Assembly (NCBI GenBank): GCA_030278955.1
Contig: JAOANR010000004.1
Location: 18,104,526-18,168,525, forward strand
Length of the DNA: 64,000 nucleotides
Direction of reading: 5' to 3'
DNA from: Hygrophila difformis
Taxonomy: Eukaryota > Streptophyta > Magnoliopsida > Lamiales > Acanthaceae
Shown here: positions 1 to 11,838 of the stretch, one piece after another
How positions within the stretch are numbered: position 1 is the first letter of the stretch
Layout: every line of letters starts with the position of its first letter
The notes under the pieces: model-generated
What the model was told of the DNA's origin: nothing
The model's database searches: none
What the model saw: the letters and a program-made list of their open reading frames with translations, nothing else
Program-made: the position numbers and the translations under genes

Positions 1-1
1 C

Positions 2-3000
2 GAGGTAGAACACGAACCCTGATGTGCTTTTTCGATCTTCTTTACTTCCAGCCCAATCACTATCACTGAATCCAACCAATTCAGTGCTTTGATTTGTAGA
101 GTATAACATGCCATAATTGATTGTTCCTTTGATGTACTTCAAAATTCTTTTTGCAGCTTTCAAGTGTGAAGTTTTTGGTGTTTCCATGTACCTGCTAACA
201 AGACCAACTCCAAACAAGATATCAGGTCGTGTGCAGGTTAAGTACCTCAAGCATCCCACAAGACTTTTGTAGTAGGTTGGATTTACTGGGTTTCCTTCTC
301 CTTCTTTGGTCAATCTGGTGCCAACTTCCAGCGGAGTGTCGACACTGCAACAATCTTCCATTGAGAATTTCTTCAGGATCTCCTTTGCATATTTTTCTTG
401 TGAGATAAAAATTCCTTCTTCATCTTGCTTGACTTCAATGCCTAGAAAGTATTGCATCAACCCCAGATCGGACATTTCAAACTCCTTTTCCATTGATTTC
501 TTGAACTCCTGGATCAAGGCCTTATCGCTACCTGTAAAGATAATGTCATCAACATATAGACATACCAATAAGAACTCTCCAGACAGGTTTCTTTTTGCAT
601 ATAGGGAGTGCTCATATGGGCACTTTACAAATCCATTTTCGATAAAGTATTTATCGATTCTTGAATTCCAAGCTCTTGGTGACTGCTTCAATCCATAGAG
701 CGCTTTCTTTAACCTGTACACCTTGTCTTCTTGGCCTTCAATTATGAATCCAGGTGGTTGTTCAACATAGACAACCTCTTCAAGATTTCCATTCAGAAAT
801 GCGGATTTAACATCCATTTGATGTATCTGCCACTTCTTTTGAGCTGCTAGTGAAATGAGCAGCCTCACTGTTTCAAGTCGGGCAACTGGGGCAAAGACTT
901 CTTCATAATCAATTCCATATCTTTGATTGTACCCCTTTGCAACAAGACGGGCTTTGTGCCTTTCAATTTCTCCTTTTGCATTTCTTTTCGTCTTGAACAC
1001 CCATTTGACTCCGATTGCTCGATGTTTGTCAGGAAGTGATGTGAGCTCCCATGTATTATTCTTTTCAATGGCTTGAATTTCTTCCTCCATAGCTTTTTGC
1101 CACTTGACTTCTTTAGAGGCTTCTTGAAATGTCAATGGGTCAAGACCTGCAAATAGACAGAAATTATTGAATTCATCATCAATTGGCTCACTGGAGTCAT
1201 ATATGTCCTGGACTCTTCTTGTTCTTCTCACAAGAGGACTATCATCAGAGGATTGGCTTTCAACTTCAACATGATCAGGTACCATGTCCTCCATTTGTTG
1301 TTGCTGTTCCTTTTGCTTTTCATGTTCATCATCAAACGGAACATGCATGGTCGGCTCATCTTCATTCCATCTCCAAGTTTGATCCTCATTGAATATAACA
1401 TCTCTTGACATCACCACTTTGCGGGTTACAGGATTGTACAGTTTGTACCCGCTGCAATTTTCACCATAGCCAAGAAAAATGCATTTTTGGCTTTTATCTT
1501 CAAGCTTTGTACGCTTTTCTTCTGGCACTTTTGCAAAACAAATGCTTCCAAAAATTCTCAGATGATCAACTTTTGGCTTTTTCCCACTCCAGACTTCTTC
1601 GGGAGTTATGTCTCCAATACTCTTTGTCAGGGACCTGTTCAACAGATAGACAGAACAATTTACAGCATCACCCCAAAATTCTTTGGGAATATTTTTCTCT
1701 TTCAGCATACATCGAACCATATTCAAAATTGTTCGGTTCTTTCTTTCTGAAAGACCATTTTGTTGTGGTGTATATGGCATCGTGAGTTGGTGTGATATCC
1801 CATGCTCTCTGCAAAAATGATCAAATTCTCGAGATGTGTATTCTCCACCACGATCTGTTCGTAGGCACTTTAATTGGCACCCACTTTGTTTCTCAACAAG
1901 GTTTTTAAATTCCTTGAATTTAGAGAAAACTTCACTTTTTTCTTTCATCATGTAGATCCATGTTTTTCCACTGTAGTCATCTGTAAAGGTAAGAAAATAC
2001 CTGTTTCCACCAATAGAAACTGGAGTAATTGGTCCACAAACATCAGAATGTACTAGCTCAAGTCGCGATCTAGCTCTTCTCGCGCCATACTTCTTGAAGG
2101 TGTGTCGATGTTGTTTTCCCATGACACAAACCTCACAAACATCGTTGGAGGATTCAATCTGCGGCAGTCCTGTTACAATATTCTTTTTCTGTAACAATTT
2201 CAATGCATCAAAGTTAAGATGCCCATACCGGAGATGCCATAACTTGCCGCTATCAACAGTGGTTGCCTTCAAGCATTTTGAGTCATTTATAGTGAGCTTC
2301 AGCGGAAACATTCTGTTCGTCGTCATCTTGACATGTGTGATCAACCTGTTATTCTTATCTCGCAAACTAAGAGCCAAATTTTTCATTTGGATTTCATATC
2401 CCTTTTCCAACAATTGGCCAGCACTCAGCAGATTACTTTTAATTTCAGGTACATAATAAACATCAGAAATGCATAGATGTTTTCCATTATGTAACTCAAA
2501 GGTAATATCCCCTTTACCTTCAATTGGCCTTTTTGACAGGTCACCGAATGTGATATTGCCCATTCGTCTTTCATCAAGTTTGGAAAAGAATTCTTTTCTT
2601 CCGCACATATGGTTTGATGCACCTGTATCCATGTACCATGTGACTGTTTGATGTGGCTCTGGTTCTTTGCAAGACATTAGTACAACTGGACCATCCTTCT
2701 CTTCTTTGTCGATGAGATTCGCCTTCTCATCTTTGTTGTTGTCTGCATTGTACCAACATTCATTAGCAAAATGACCAAATTTCTTACATACTCGGCATTG
2801 AACTTCTGATTTGTCAAATCTTCCAAAGTTTTTGCCATGTCCGCGACCACGGGTTCGGAATTGTCCTCGACCTCGATAGGTATTCTGGCCACGTTCATTT
2901 CCTCCATTATTTTCGCCATTATTGATTCGATTCTGATCATAGCGATTGTTAATTCGGCCATCTCTTCCTCTCTGTGCTTGATAACGTCCACGTTGTGGAC

Positions 3001-3676
3001 TTCCTCTCACAGCATTATTTCTTTTAAACGACAATTTCGTTTGCAATGCTTGCTCCAAGGATTGTTCGTCTCCCTTTTTGAATAGTCGATGCTCATGGGC
3101 TTGTAAAGAGCCCATTAATTCTTCAATTGTCATTGCCTCAAGATTTTTTGACTCTTCGATGGCAACAACGATAAAGTTGAATTTTGGGTCTAGGGACCTC
3201 AAGATTTTCTCCACAACACGAACATCTTTGATCTCCTCGCCATTTTGTCTCATTTGATGAACAACAGAGATTACTCGGGAGAAGTAATCTGAGACGGCTT
3301 CGGATCTGTTTTGTTGTAGAGTTTCAAATTGGGCTCTCAAAGATTGGAGCCGGATTTTCTTCACTTTATCTACTCCATCGTGGGCTTTCTTTAAAATTTC
3401 CCAAGCGTCCTTTGATGTTTTTGCGGTAGAAATCAACTCAAATGTAGCTTCATCTACGCCTTGATATATTGTGAACAAGGCTTTTTTCTCCTTTTTCTTT
3501 ATCTCCTTCAATTGATCGTCGTCTTCTATTGTTGATGTCAACTCTGCAAAATCTGCTTCGACCATATCCCAGACATCAAGGGATCCAAGCAAGGCTTCCA
3601 TTTGGATACTCCACATCCTGTAATTTTCTTTTGTCAATTTGGGCACATGTGATTGAAGAGAACTGGTTGACGCCAT
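2..3676 (-). CDS. Copia gag-pol polyprotein (partial at C-terminus)
   Basis: A single frame reads from the ATG at 3676-3674 down to the window edge, 1225 codons without a stop. I confirmed the same frame at the zinc knuckle, integrase and RT. The protein starts [14 protein letters not shown], a typical copia gag. Motifs in order: zinc knuckle CX2CX4HX4C ([10 protein letters not shown]) from about residue 294; aspartic protease DTGAS at about 350; GAG-pre-integrase [10 protein letters not shown] at about 480 and the DDE integrase core after it; RT with YVDD at about 1041; the start of RNase H ([16 protein letters not shown]) at the edge. Families of this kind are about 1300 residues, so only a short tail is missing. 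In the cell the polyprotein would form virus-like particles, reverse-transcribe the element RNA and integrate the cDNA. Intactness suggests recent activity; expression is not shown. Confidence 0.93.
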   Translation of the reverse strand, partial: MASTSSLQSHVPKLTKENYRMWSIQMEALLGSLDVWDMVEADFAELTSTIEDDDQLKEIKKKEKKALFTIYQGVDEATFELISTAKTSKDAWEILKKAHDGVDKVKKIRLQSLRAQFETLQQNRSEAVSDYFSRVISVVHQMRQNGEEIKDVRVVEKILRSLDPKFNFIVVAIEESKNLEAMTIEELMGSLQAHEHRLFKKGDEQSLEQALQTKLSFKRNNAVRGSPQRGRYQAQRGRDGRINNRYDQNRINNGENNGGNERGQNTYRGRGQFRTRGRGHGKNFGRFDKSEVQCRVCKKFGHFANECWYNADNNKDEKANLIDKEEKDGPVVLMSCKEPEPHQTVTWYMDTGASNHMCGRKEFFSKLDERRMGNITFGDLSKRPIEGKGDITFELHNGKHLCISDVYYVPEIKSNLLSAGQLLEKGYEIQMKNLALSLRDKNNRLITHVKMTTNRMFPLKLTINDSKCLKATTVDSGKLWHLRYGHLNFDALKLLQKKNIVTGLPQIESSNDVCEVCVMGKQHRHTFKKYGARRARSRLELVHSDVCGPITPVSIGGNRYFLTFTDDYSGKTWIYMMKEKSEVFSKFKEFKNLVEKQSGCQLKCLRTDRGGEYTSREFDHFCREHGISHQLTMPYTPQQNGLSERKNRTILNMVRCMLKEKNIPKEFWGDAVNCSVYLLNRSLTKSIGDITPEEVWSGKKPKVDHLRIFGSICFAKVPEEKRTKLEDKSQKCIFLGYGENCSGYKLYNPVTRKVVMSRDVIFNEDQTWRWNEDEPTMHVPFDDEHEKQKEQQQQMEDMVPDHVEVESQSSDDSPLVRRTRRVQDIYDSSEPIDDEFNNFCLFAGLDPLTFQEASKEVKWQKAMEEEIQAIEKNNTWELTSLPDKHRAIGVKWVFKTKRNAKGEIERHKARLVAKGYNQRYGIDYEEVFAPVARLETVRLLISLAAQKKWQIHQMDVKSAFLNGNLEEVVYVEQPPGFIIEGQEDKVYRLKKALYGLKQSPRAWNSRIDKYFIENGFVKCPYEHSLYAKRNLSGEFLLVCLYVDDIIFTGSDKALIQEFKKSMEKEFEMSDLGLMQYFLGIEVKQDEEGIFISQEKYAKEILKKFSMEDCCSVDTPLEVGTRLTKEGEGNPVNPTYYKSLVGCLRYLTCTRPDILFGVGLVSRYMETPKTSHLKAAKRILKYIKGTINYGMLYSTNQSTELVGFSDSDWAGSKEDRKSTSGFVFYL

Positions 3677-4419
3677 TGTGAACAATATTTTCTGAATAAT
3701 TGCAAGACCTCCTCTTATTTTTTGCACTGATTTTCGCAGCTTCTTCTTGTGCTCCAACTGTTGAATTTGAGTATTTGACTAGATACCCAACAACATTATT
3801 AATTTCACTTTAATAAAGTGTCCCCCACTTTTGAAAAAACTAACGGGCAGAATTCTTTGCCATTGAATGCCCAATTGAATTTCTTTCACCAACCTTGTCC
3901 CACCCAATTCAATTTTCCTCTTCTTTGTGTCTCCTCACAGTATCAATTTTCCTCCACTTTTTCGTATGCACACAGACAGCACTTCGTCAGTTTCCAATTA
4001 AGAGACGTATCCACCGGCAGAGGGACGGCGGCCCGACGAGAGGCGGGAGGCAGGAGGAAGTGACTGACGGATGCAGCAGCAGTGGTCGCAATGCTTGAGG
4101 GGCGGTGGTCGATCGGCACAGCAGCAGCGTCGGTGTTTGTGCAGAGAGATGGCAGCAATGGGAAGATGCAGGTGCGGAGGAGGTGGTGCGCAGGCGGAGC
4201 TGGAGGCTGCTGCGCACAGTGGACGGAGGAGCAAGACAGCAGATGTGGGAGCTAGGTGGCGCTCAATGGTGGCTGCTGGGTGGCGGAAGCGGGTTCGCCG
4301 GAAACAGGTTGCTGGCGGTGGGGCGTTGAATCTGGAAGCTCGAGGTAGGACGTAGGAGATGAGTTTTTACTCAAAAATCTTTTAGTTTTGATTTGAGTGT
4401 TTATACTCAAATTATTTTT
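3677..4419 (-). other. C0 untranslated leader
   Basis: About 740 bases separate the primer site from the gag ATG. The stretch 3990-4350 is GC-rich and low in complexity, with short open frames on both strands that match no known protein and overlap one another. I treat it as leader (packaging and dimerisation region), with no gene. Confidence 0.7.
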
Positions 4420-4431
4420 GCTCTGATACCA
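4420..4431 (-). other. C0 primer binding site (initiator Met tRNA)
   Basis: Minus-strand TGGTATCAGAGC is complementary to the 3' end of plant initiator methionine tRNA. It lies four bases inside the LTR end, the standard place for minus-strand DNA priming. Confidence 0.93.
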
Positions 4432-4435
4432 ATTC

Positions 4436-4706
4436 TGTTGGAATTTTGAATTGGGGAGAAGAGAGTTTAGATGTTATTGTTCTAAATCTCGTTCTGCATT
4501 TCTTCGCTAACATTACACGGCTATTTATAGCCGGAAGGATTACAAATGTAAAGATATAAAATACAATATTTTTGATAACTACGGATATGCAATCCGCAAA
4601 TTTTGACAATGGCAATCAAACAAGGCGGCTACTTTGACGACGGCGTTCGCATCTCTTTTTGACGACGGCGGGAGCATGCGTTGTCGGGTGAGTTTATTAT
4701 TCAACA
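4436..4706 (-). repeat. C0 5' LTR, 271 bp
   Basis: Bounded by terminal TGTTG and CAACA inverted repeats and directly followed by the primer site on the minus strand. The short length is usual for copia. The partner LTR is outside the window, so the target duplication (candidate CTCTC at 4707-4711) cannot be checked. Confidence 0.85.
4522..4529 (-). promoter_or_regulatory. C0 LTR TATA box
   Basis: TATAAATA on the minus strand, set inside a near-palindrome at 4518-4533 with 7-base arms CGGCTAT and ATAGCCG. It lies about 90 bases before the LTR end, a plausible core promoter for the element transcript. Confidence 0.65.
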
Positions 4707-6095
4707 CTCTCCAGCATGTGCTACAATATTTTATAGCCATTCGATCTAAAGATAAGTCAATGGTTCATGTTGATTGCAGCGGTGAATATATTATAGTGTA
4801 AGTAGATACTACATTCTATTTATCACTTGGGCCGTTCTTAATAGAAATCAAAGTGACATTCTTCATCCTGCAAATCCAGATCTGTCTTGTTACTTTCACG
4901 AGAACTTGAGTTTAATGATGACATTCTGCCTCAAAACATCAGACATTATGTTTCATTCTACTTAGCATTCTATCCTATGACATTCTGTCTTAAAGAGAAG
5001 CACATACTCTGTCTAAAAGTCCCAAACATTTTGTTTCATTCTACTTAGCATTCTGTCTCAGATGGCATTCAATCTTAAAAGAATAATAGCTTATGTCTCA
5101 AATTCCAGACATTCTATTTCATTCTACTTAGCTTTGTATTGTATGACATTCTGCCCTAAAGAATAATACATTCTGTCTCAAAATCCCACACATTATGTTT
5201 CATTCTATTTAGCATTATGTCTAATAACAAAGAATACATTAGTCTCAAAGTTCCAGTCATTACACATGCTTCCAGTACAGGCTAACCGAGCATGGAACCA
5301 AGTCGCGCTTTTAAAGTTATGCTTGATTTTGAATAGATTTTGATCTATACCAGGAAAGGCTTTAAATATCTTGTGAGCTTAGGATTTGTAGGTTATTAAG
5401 AAAGTCCATTGATCTACTAAAATCATCAATTTATCACATTTAAAATTTCGTTTTACCCATTTGTGCAAGGAATGACATATTGGGTTTGCTGTTGGGAAAT
5501 GGTAAACGCTTTTTATATTCGTTGCAAAATAATACTGTAGTATGTATTACTGTACAAGGTAATCACCTAATAGTTTCTTTCAAGAAAGGAGGAGAATGAT
5601 AGATGCTAAAAGAATAAACATGTCTGCCCAAAACGCAAATAGATATGATAGATGCTAAAAAAACATTTTACTATTTAATTATCCAATTCACTCTCTAAAA
5701 TTTTAATAATTATAAATTTCGACCGTAAATTTGATTGTTAACAAATAGTATAAAATTAAGGGCGGTGACTGTGATTATTAATTAGAATGATGACATATAA
5801 TAATAATATAAATATAAAAGAGGAGGTCCAAAGCAGGTAGGAAATAAGGATAACATAAATTAATGGCATCATCATATGGATGAATATTATACTTATGATT
5901 ACATAGTAAACTAATGATTCTTTTTGGCCACACATTATATTACATTTCAATTTTATAAGATAATCTTGCAGAAATTTGAGGTGGAAATGGCAATATCAAT
6001 TTTTGGGTGGATGGAGCATTCAACCTGCAACCTTTTGTTGTTCTTATTAAGTGTCGCTTTCAATCCCAAGGCTTCTGTTAATGCTAATAACATGA
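4707..6095. other. Unassigned intergenic DNA between C0 and the first MITE
   Basis: No coding frame of substance. The left part holds the ~82-bp minisatellite (listed separately). The rest is AT-rich and shows no recognisable transposon termini. It may be the pre-insertion host sequence or an old decayed repeat. Confidence 0.5.
4917..5264. repeat. Degenerate minisatellite, ~82-bp unit, about four copies
   Basis: The anchor CATTNTGTTTCATTCTAC recurs at 4944, 5027, 5110 and 5191 (spacing 83, 83, 81). Between anchors, short phrases such as GACATTCTGTCTYAAA also recur at steady phase. Copies differ by about 20% by eye, so the array is old. Confidence 0.8.
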
Positions 6096-6097
6096 TA

Positions 6098-6550
6098 CTC
6101 CCTCCGTCCCATTAAAAGTGGCCACTATTTCTTTTTGGGGTGTCCCAATAAGGTTGGCCACTTTCCCTTTTAAGCAAATTAGATTAACATAAGCATGATT
6201 AAAAACCCCACAATAATGACAATTGTACTTTCTGCACAAAGCCCCTATATATGTTTAACCATTAATATCTCAAAATGAGTATAAATAAAAATTATATAAA
6301 ATATATATTCTAAAACTATACGATTAGACAATTCTAACAAGACCAGAGTTGACTATTTTTTTCTTTCTACATCATTACGATAACATTAAGTCAAAGTTAA
6401 ATAATAAATATGGTTAAAAGTCAAATGTAACCATTATAAATTAGATGGATGTATTAGTCAAATTTACTCACACTACTTTAACTACTAAACACCAAAACCT
6501 AAATTTTCGTGTCCATAAGAAAGTGGTCACTTTTAATGGGACGGAGGGAG
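6098..6550. mobile_element. Stowaway-like MITE A, 453 bp
   Basis: Terminal inverted repeats begin CTCCCTCCGTCCCATTAAAA and extend through the GTGGCCAC/GTGGTCAC region. It is flanked by TA at 6096-6097 and 6551-6552, the Tc1/mariner-type target duplication. No transposase is encoded. Its interior shares a core with MITEs B to E: a block like AACCATTAATA, then AAAAATT, then a GATTAGACAATTCTAACAAG-type stretch. Confidence 0.88.
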
Positions 6551-7227
6551 TATAATTCAAGGTAATAAAAGAAGAAAAAAGAAAACTCCATAACAACTCA
6601 AATTCTCTATTGTGTTTAATTTTCCCAAAATATGTTGTTAATTATAAGGGTATAACCAAATTCAATAAGCTGTGATTAAATGAAAAACACATTGTAAAGA
6701 TGGTTACACTACAAGAAAAAAAAGCTATTTACCTACCCCAAGGCCGACTATAGTCCGGGTCGGATTTACCGACCCCAACACCGACACCATAAGGGGGTCG
6801 GTGCTTTTTATCCGTTATTGGGGCCCGGTGTCTTCTACAACCACAGCATCGACCACCATTAATGTGGTCGGGGGTTACCCACCGCAATACCGACCACAAC
6901 AAAGGCGGTCGGTATTACCGACCCTATTACCAACCACAGCACCGACCACCATTAATCCGGTCGGTAGTTTTTTTCAATTTTTTTTTCTTTTTCCCATTAT
7001 TTTATTATTTATTTAATATTTTTATTAAATATTTGTTTCATTATTTTTATAATTTAATTATTTATTTATTTAAGCTATTTAATTAATTATTTATTTCATA
7101 ATTTAATTACTTAGTAATTTGTTAATTTAATTACTGAATTTTACTTATTTAATTATTTTTTTAAATTTTTGACTTCATAGTATTTTTTATTAAAAATAAA
7201 TTATGTTATTATTTACTTTATTACATA

Positions 7228-7488
7228 CTTTAACCGTCCCACTTGTATTGTCCCATTTTGACGTTTGACACTGTTCATTCATCAACTTTAACATAATGTT
7301 ATCACAATTATATAAACGGAAAATATAGTCAAGTTCGGTCTTGTTGGATTCGTCTAATCATATAGTTTTAGAATATATATTTTTTTAATTATTTTTACTT
7401 CTATATATTTTAAGATATTAACTGTTAAACAAATGCATTGGACTGTGTGTCTAAAAATTTTGAGACATTTCAAATGGGGTAGAGGGAG
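7228..7488. mobile_element. Stowaway-like MITE B, 261 bp, inside the CACTA element
   Basis: Flanked by TA at 7226-7227 and 7489-7490. The right terminus ends GTAGAGGGAG and the left is a worn version containing CCGTCCCACTTG. The interior carries the shared core in inverted orientation relative to MITE C (TCTTGTTGGATTCGTCTAAT, then GTTAACTGTTAAAC-like, then TGCATTGGACTG). Confidence 0.75.
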
Positions 7489-7823
7489 TATATTTTAATT
7501 TTTTGAATGATTTTATTATTTTATTTAATTCATTGATTTCATTTTTTTAATTTAATTAATTTAATTTTATGTTTTATTTAATTAATAAGTTCTTTATTAT
7601 TTAATTAATATAATTTAAGTTTATATTTTATATTTTAATTTAATTTCTAACTTACATATTTATATGTATATATGTATATGTATAGGTTATATATAAAACA
7701 TTCCATATAATAATATGAAATATTGAATAGCCGGATGTCACACGTGAAAGGATCTTCCTTGCACACCCGGGATCGAGACCCATCTTCAGCATAATCCAAC
7801 AACATATTTGGGAAGAGATGATA

Positions 7824-8081
7824 CACTTCTTCCTTTTATTTAAACCTTACACTTCTCATTTGCACGTATGACAATGCACATTTTCAACGATTAATAACTC
7901 AAATTTGGTACAAGTAAAAATTCTAAAAATTTGATATTTAAAAACTACAAGATGAGACGAATCCAACAAGATCTCACTTGGATATATTTTGTCTTCTATA
8001 ACTATAACAAAATAGAAGTCAAATTGCTATAATGAATAGTAAAAAAAGTCAAAACGTAAGATTTAAAAAAAACGGAGGGAG
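7824..8081. mobile_element. Stowaway-like MITE C, ~258 bp, inside the CACTA element
   Basis: The right terminus ends AAAACGGAGGGAG followed by TA (8082-8083); the left end is worn (ACTTCTTCCTTTTATTT) after TA at 7822-7823. The interior GATGAGACGAATCCAACAAG and AATAACTCAAATTTGGTAC closely match MITE D, so the two are the same family. Confidence 0.75.
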
Positions 8082-8373
8082 TAGATGACAAATGGCGGAA
8101 TACTATTGGTGTTGTAGAGTGCTAGCCAAGTTCGTTAGTGTTGAGGTTAGATGATGCTGAGGTTGAGGGTTTTAGCATTGCTGAGCACATTTTATTACAT
8201 AAAAGAGTTTTACCGACGGCATTTGCGGTCGGGAATGTGCGGATCCACGAGGTCTCACACCTTGCCTATCGACCCCAACTTTGGTCGGTGCGGAGGTCGG
8301 TAATCCCCCGACCAATGTGTTCGGCAGTGGCGTCGGTAACCTCGGATACAACCCGTAATATTGGGTTACCGAC

Positions 8374-11034
8374 TTTAATACACGAGACTTTTGATAATAG
8401 GAAATGGAATTAAAATCGAAGAGCAAGGGAATTTTAATTCCAAGAACCGTGAAGTCGAAAATGATTTAAATAAATAAATCATTGCACGGGAATCGAAAGA
8501 CGACGAATTCGACGCCGACGAATTTAAATTCATTGAATTCAAGAATTCGAATACAAAATCAATTAAAGACGAAATAAAATTTAGGATAAGAATCGTAATC
8601 CGAGAATGACCCGGAAAACCGAGCCCGAGAACGTAGGAGGATTGAAACCCGAACGAGAGGAGAAAAGGCCTGACGGATCGCACGGCCCAGCCCGGCCACA
8701 GCCAAGCCGGAGGCCGCGCGGTCTGGGAAGAAACCGCGCCAAGGCCGCGTGGGACGACAGTGTGCGATCAAGTTTCACTTCCCGACAATTTCTTACCTTA
8801 TTTTCGACCCCCGACTTTGGTAACTCAATCCCGGTCGAGGGAAGGAGTATATGGACGGATTTTGAGTCTTGAGTTGAACTCGTCCAAATCAAACCCTAGC
8901 AGCCTCCATTCTCTCCATTCTCTCAAAACCTTTTCCAAAACACGAAATCACCAAGTTCTTACTTTCTGATCACTTTCTCGCGACGAAAATCGACCAAGGA
9001 GGCGTGGAGAACAATAATTCTAGTGTTCTATTTCATAGGTTTTCGTTTAACTTTTCGAGCTCAAAAATTCGATCTAACTCTAGATTTCTTCATTCGATTT
9101 GAATTCGTGGCCAAAGGTGGGAGATTCATGTTGAGGAGATCCGTTCGTGACAAATCTTAGAGCTCGGACGACCCCGAGACAGTTTTGAACTTTTCTCAAG
9201 TAAGATAATGCTTACATATCAATATTGGTGGCTTAGAACCATTTGAAACATTAGTTTTAAATCAAACACTAAAATCGGACATAAAAGATTCAATCTTTAT
9301 GCGTTTTTTGAGATTGGCCGAAAAACTCTATTTCGAGAATCCGAAACGAAAAACTCCGAACTAGAGATTTGTTCCTAACATTTTAATCTAGGTTGTGTCA
9401 AAATTTCATGTATATTTATTAAGATTTTGATACCCCAAACCGCGTCGAACATTTTCTGTAATGCATAAACTTTTCGAAAATCAAGACAGATTGCATGGTC
9501 GAACGTGATGTGGATTTTTCTATCACTTGCGGTCAAAACTAATCTTTGGTGTAAACATAAAAGTTGCAGATAAATGTCTTAAGATCATGCTTGTTAAATT
9601 TCGTACATTTTCATTAATGTTTGGATAGTCAAAACCAATTTTAAATACACTGTGTTGTTGAAGAAAAAGTCGACATATTTTAAGTCCGAACTTAGTGAAT
9701 TAATCTGACTTAATCCGTAATGAATTTGCTTAAATTGCCTCCAATAAAACGTGTTTATTTTTGTGTCTTTTAAGTGCCTGTAAAATTTCATTAATTTTGA
9801 AGGTCGTTTGCTATGTCAAAACTTTTTTGGAAATCAGTGCGTTGTTTAGAAAAAGTTGGCAGATTTTATACTTTGCAAAGATTGTAAGATTTCACTCGTT
9901 TACTCACCTATTTTCGAAAAACTTAAAACATGAAAATTGTTCGTTAGCGTGTTTTTGAGCTACTGTAGAAATTTCAAGTCGATTGCCTTTGAATTGAAAT
10001 TTTAACTGAGATGGCGTAAACTGTGGCAATGGCTTGGTTGAGATGTTGAAAAACTCGACTTTTGAGAAACACATGATTTGTGAGATATGTCTAAACAATA
10101 AAACATTTTTAAAAAAATCCCGTTAATCTAGGCTGAGCTAGATCTCCACATAAGTAGGGGTGAGTGCTCTGCAGGGTGCCCCTCTATCTTGAAATTCGTG
10201 CCCGAGTGGACAAAATGTGATATATTGTGAAATTGTGCCAAAACGGCTATTGAGAAGTTAATCTACACTCTCGGGTGTATCCGAATAGGTTACTCGAGGC
10301 TCCGGAGTGGTACTGTGTATGGCACGATAAGCGGGTTGCTTCGGCAATTTTCCGAAACTTGATATATGAGAAACGAGATACTTGAGATCTATGGTTGTGG
10401 TGTCCTCTTCTTAGTTAACGGGAGAAAATTTAAAAGACTTAAATTTTTATTTATTTATTTATATCGTTAATTATGCATTTTAAATTATGTCTTTAAATTT
10501 ATGCCTATGCCTTAAATCATCATTCTAAATTAAATTGATTCTGAGAAATTATGGATTTTATCATTTTCCAAACATGCATGCTTAAAATGAATTTTTAAAA
10601 TTTAATAATTAAGAACCCCTTTATTGCTATGCTATGAATTGTCTTACTCAGTATTATTTAATACTGATAAATTTTGTTTATGTTTTTCTATGACAGTGTA
10701 TGAAGCATGAGCATACATACGGGGGATTTATTTTGGACATTTCATTTTTTTCTGCATGAGACTGCATACGGGCCCGTTAACCCGTGTTTTGGCCATGTCG
10801 GCCCTATATTTTATTTCCGCTGCATAAACTTACATTTCCACTACGTAGACTTGATGAGTATCGTATATGGATGATTATTATTTTTAAATATAAATACTTC
10901 CGGACTTGGTTGTTTTTAAATTATTTTATACCATTAGCCTTGCATCTCTCAAATGAGCTCGAATGAAGTCGTGTCTTGCTTGGGATGTGTGGCGGTGGCA
11001 TTCAGGCCTGGGTGAACAAATCCGGGGTGTTTCA
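8374..11034 (+). repeat. T1 5' LTR, ~2.66 kb
   Basis: The start is a mutated TGTAATACCCGAGAC-type end (reads TTTAATACACGAGAC) and the end is ...TCCGGGGTGTTTCA. It aligns along its length with the T2 LTRs. Very long LTRs of this kind occur in Tekay/Del chromoviruses. Several short frames on both strands are not conserved with T2 as proteins. A telobox-like AAACCCTAG lies near 8891. Confidence 0.88.
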
Positions 11035-11037
11035 AGT

Positions 11038-11049
11038 TGGTATCAGAGC
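11038..11049 (+). other. T1 primer binding site (initiator Met tRNA)
   Basis: TGGTATCAGAGC three bases after the LTR end. Confidence 0.9.
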
Positions 11050-11442
11050 CTGGATTATTTTAAAACTACTGTTATTATTTTTAAACCATTATTTTAAAAC
11101 TAGTATTATTTTTAAACTTATTATTAAAACCACTAATATTATTTTAAGCCCAAGTTTTTGGTCCAATCACTATACTTATTATTTTATAAAAACCCCAAAT
11201 TTTTTAGCCCAAAATTTTTACTTAGCCCAATTTTTTTTAGACCAAAGAATTATTAAATTTTGGCCCAATATAGAGGCCCAACATTTTTATTATCCATGGT
11301 ATGAATTTATTTTTAAACACATGGATAAAATTAAATTTTATTGGGGGGATTGCATATGCATACTTGCATGTAGACTTAAATTCTTGCATCTCCTAACTCT
11401 ACACTTGACATGTTCTAACCCTAACCTACTTGTTGACACTAG
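11050..11442 (+). other. T1 leader
   Basis: AT-rich leader with runs of TTATTTTTAAA and repeated AGCCCAA phrases. It contains a GGGGGGATTGCATATGCATA block whose palindromic TGCATATGCA recurs in T2 and, altered, in N5. An open frame across part of it is not conserved in T2, so I do not call a gene. Confidence 0.6.
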
Positions 11443-11838
11443 ATGGCCGAACCAAATGTGAATATGGTGAACCTTATGATGAAATTAGCCAATGCCTATC
11501 TCGAATCTGAACAACATATAAATTATTTCAAGACGAGGGTAGGACAGCTAGAAGCTAACATGGCCCATCTGGGACACCTTAGGGAAGCTGACCATCATGA
11601 CATAACCCAACTCAAGGCCCAAGTCACTGAGCTCCAAGCCCAAGTGACCGAGCTCCAAGACAATAACGACGAACTAGAGACACAAGTTGAACATTTGGAA
11701 TGGGAGCTGATCAACCTAACCGATGACATATTTCCTCATAACCCCGAGCCCACTCCTGAAGCTTGGTCATCCAGCCCGATCGACATATCCAGCGACGAGG
11801 ACGATCCCATTGAGGATGCACCTACTTATTCGCTCTAG
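11443..11838 (+). CDS. Coiled-coil protein upstream of gag (ORF0 of T1), 131 aa
   Basis: The ATG at 11443 follows the leader; the frame ends at TAG 11836-11838. The protein is acidic and strongly heptad-like from about residue 30 to 85 (ITQLKAQVTELQAQVTELQ, then LETQVEHLEWELINL), with a serine/aspartate-rich tail (SSPIDISSDEDDP). It precedes gag by about 460 bases and is a separate frame, not a gag N-terminus. The same ORF, broken by a frameshift, lies at the same place in T2, so it belongs to the family. I do not recognise a named domain. A self-assembling accessory protein or RNA-particle factor is possible but is inference. Confidence 0.75.
   Translation: MAEPNVNMVNLMMKLANAYLESEQHINYFKTRVGQLEANMAHLGHLREADHHDITQLKAQVTELQAQVTELQDNNDELETQVEHLEWELINLTDDIFPHNPEPTPEAWSSSPIDISSDEDDPIEDAPTYSL

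Larger units (their letters stand above)
1..4706 (-). mobile_element. Ty1/copia LTR retrotransposon C0, 3' end beyond window
   Basis: Read on the minus strand the order is LTR, tRNA primer site, long leader, then one gag-PR-IN-RT frame, which is the copia order (integrase before reverse transcriptase). The 3' end of pol and the 3' LTR lie beyond base 1. The LTR begins TGTTG and ends CAACA, as copia LTRs do. No lesion was found in the coding part, so this may be a structurally complete element. Confidence 0.93.
6707..8373. mobile_element. CACTA-like non-autonomous DNA transposon, right end truncated
   Basis: It starts with CACTACAAGAAAA, the plant CACTA (En/Spm) terminus, followed by many subterminal repeats of the form CCGACCNN and NNGGTCGG that can pair with each other (6730-6970). 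The same GGTCGG/CCGACC repeats reappear at 8205-8370, as expected for the opposite subterminal region. There the sequence runs straight into the T1 LTR at 8374, so the right terminus is missing. No transposase frame is visible. Two MITEs lie inside. Short frames on both strands here are not genes. Confidence 0.7.

Noticed and set aside
4071..4355. Overlapping frames on both strands at 3818-4355
   Set aside because: GC-rich low-complexity leader of C0; six frames are open at once and none resembles a protein family.
8100..8125. CACTA right terminus at GTGTTGTAGAGTG
   Set aside because: Poor match to the expected inverted terminus, and the subterminal repeats continue past it to 8370.
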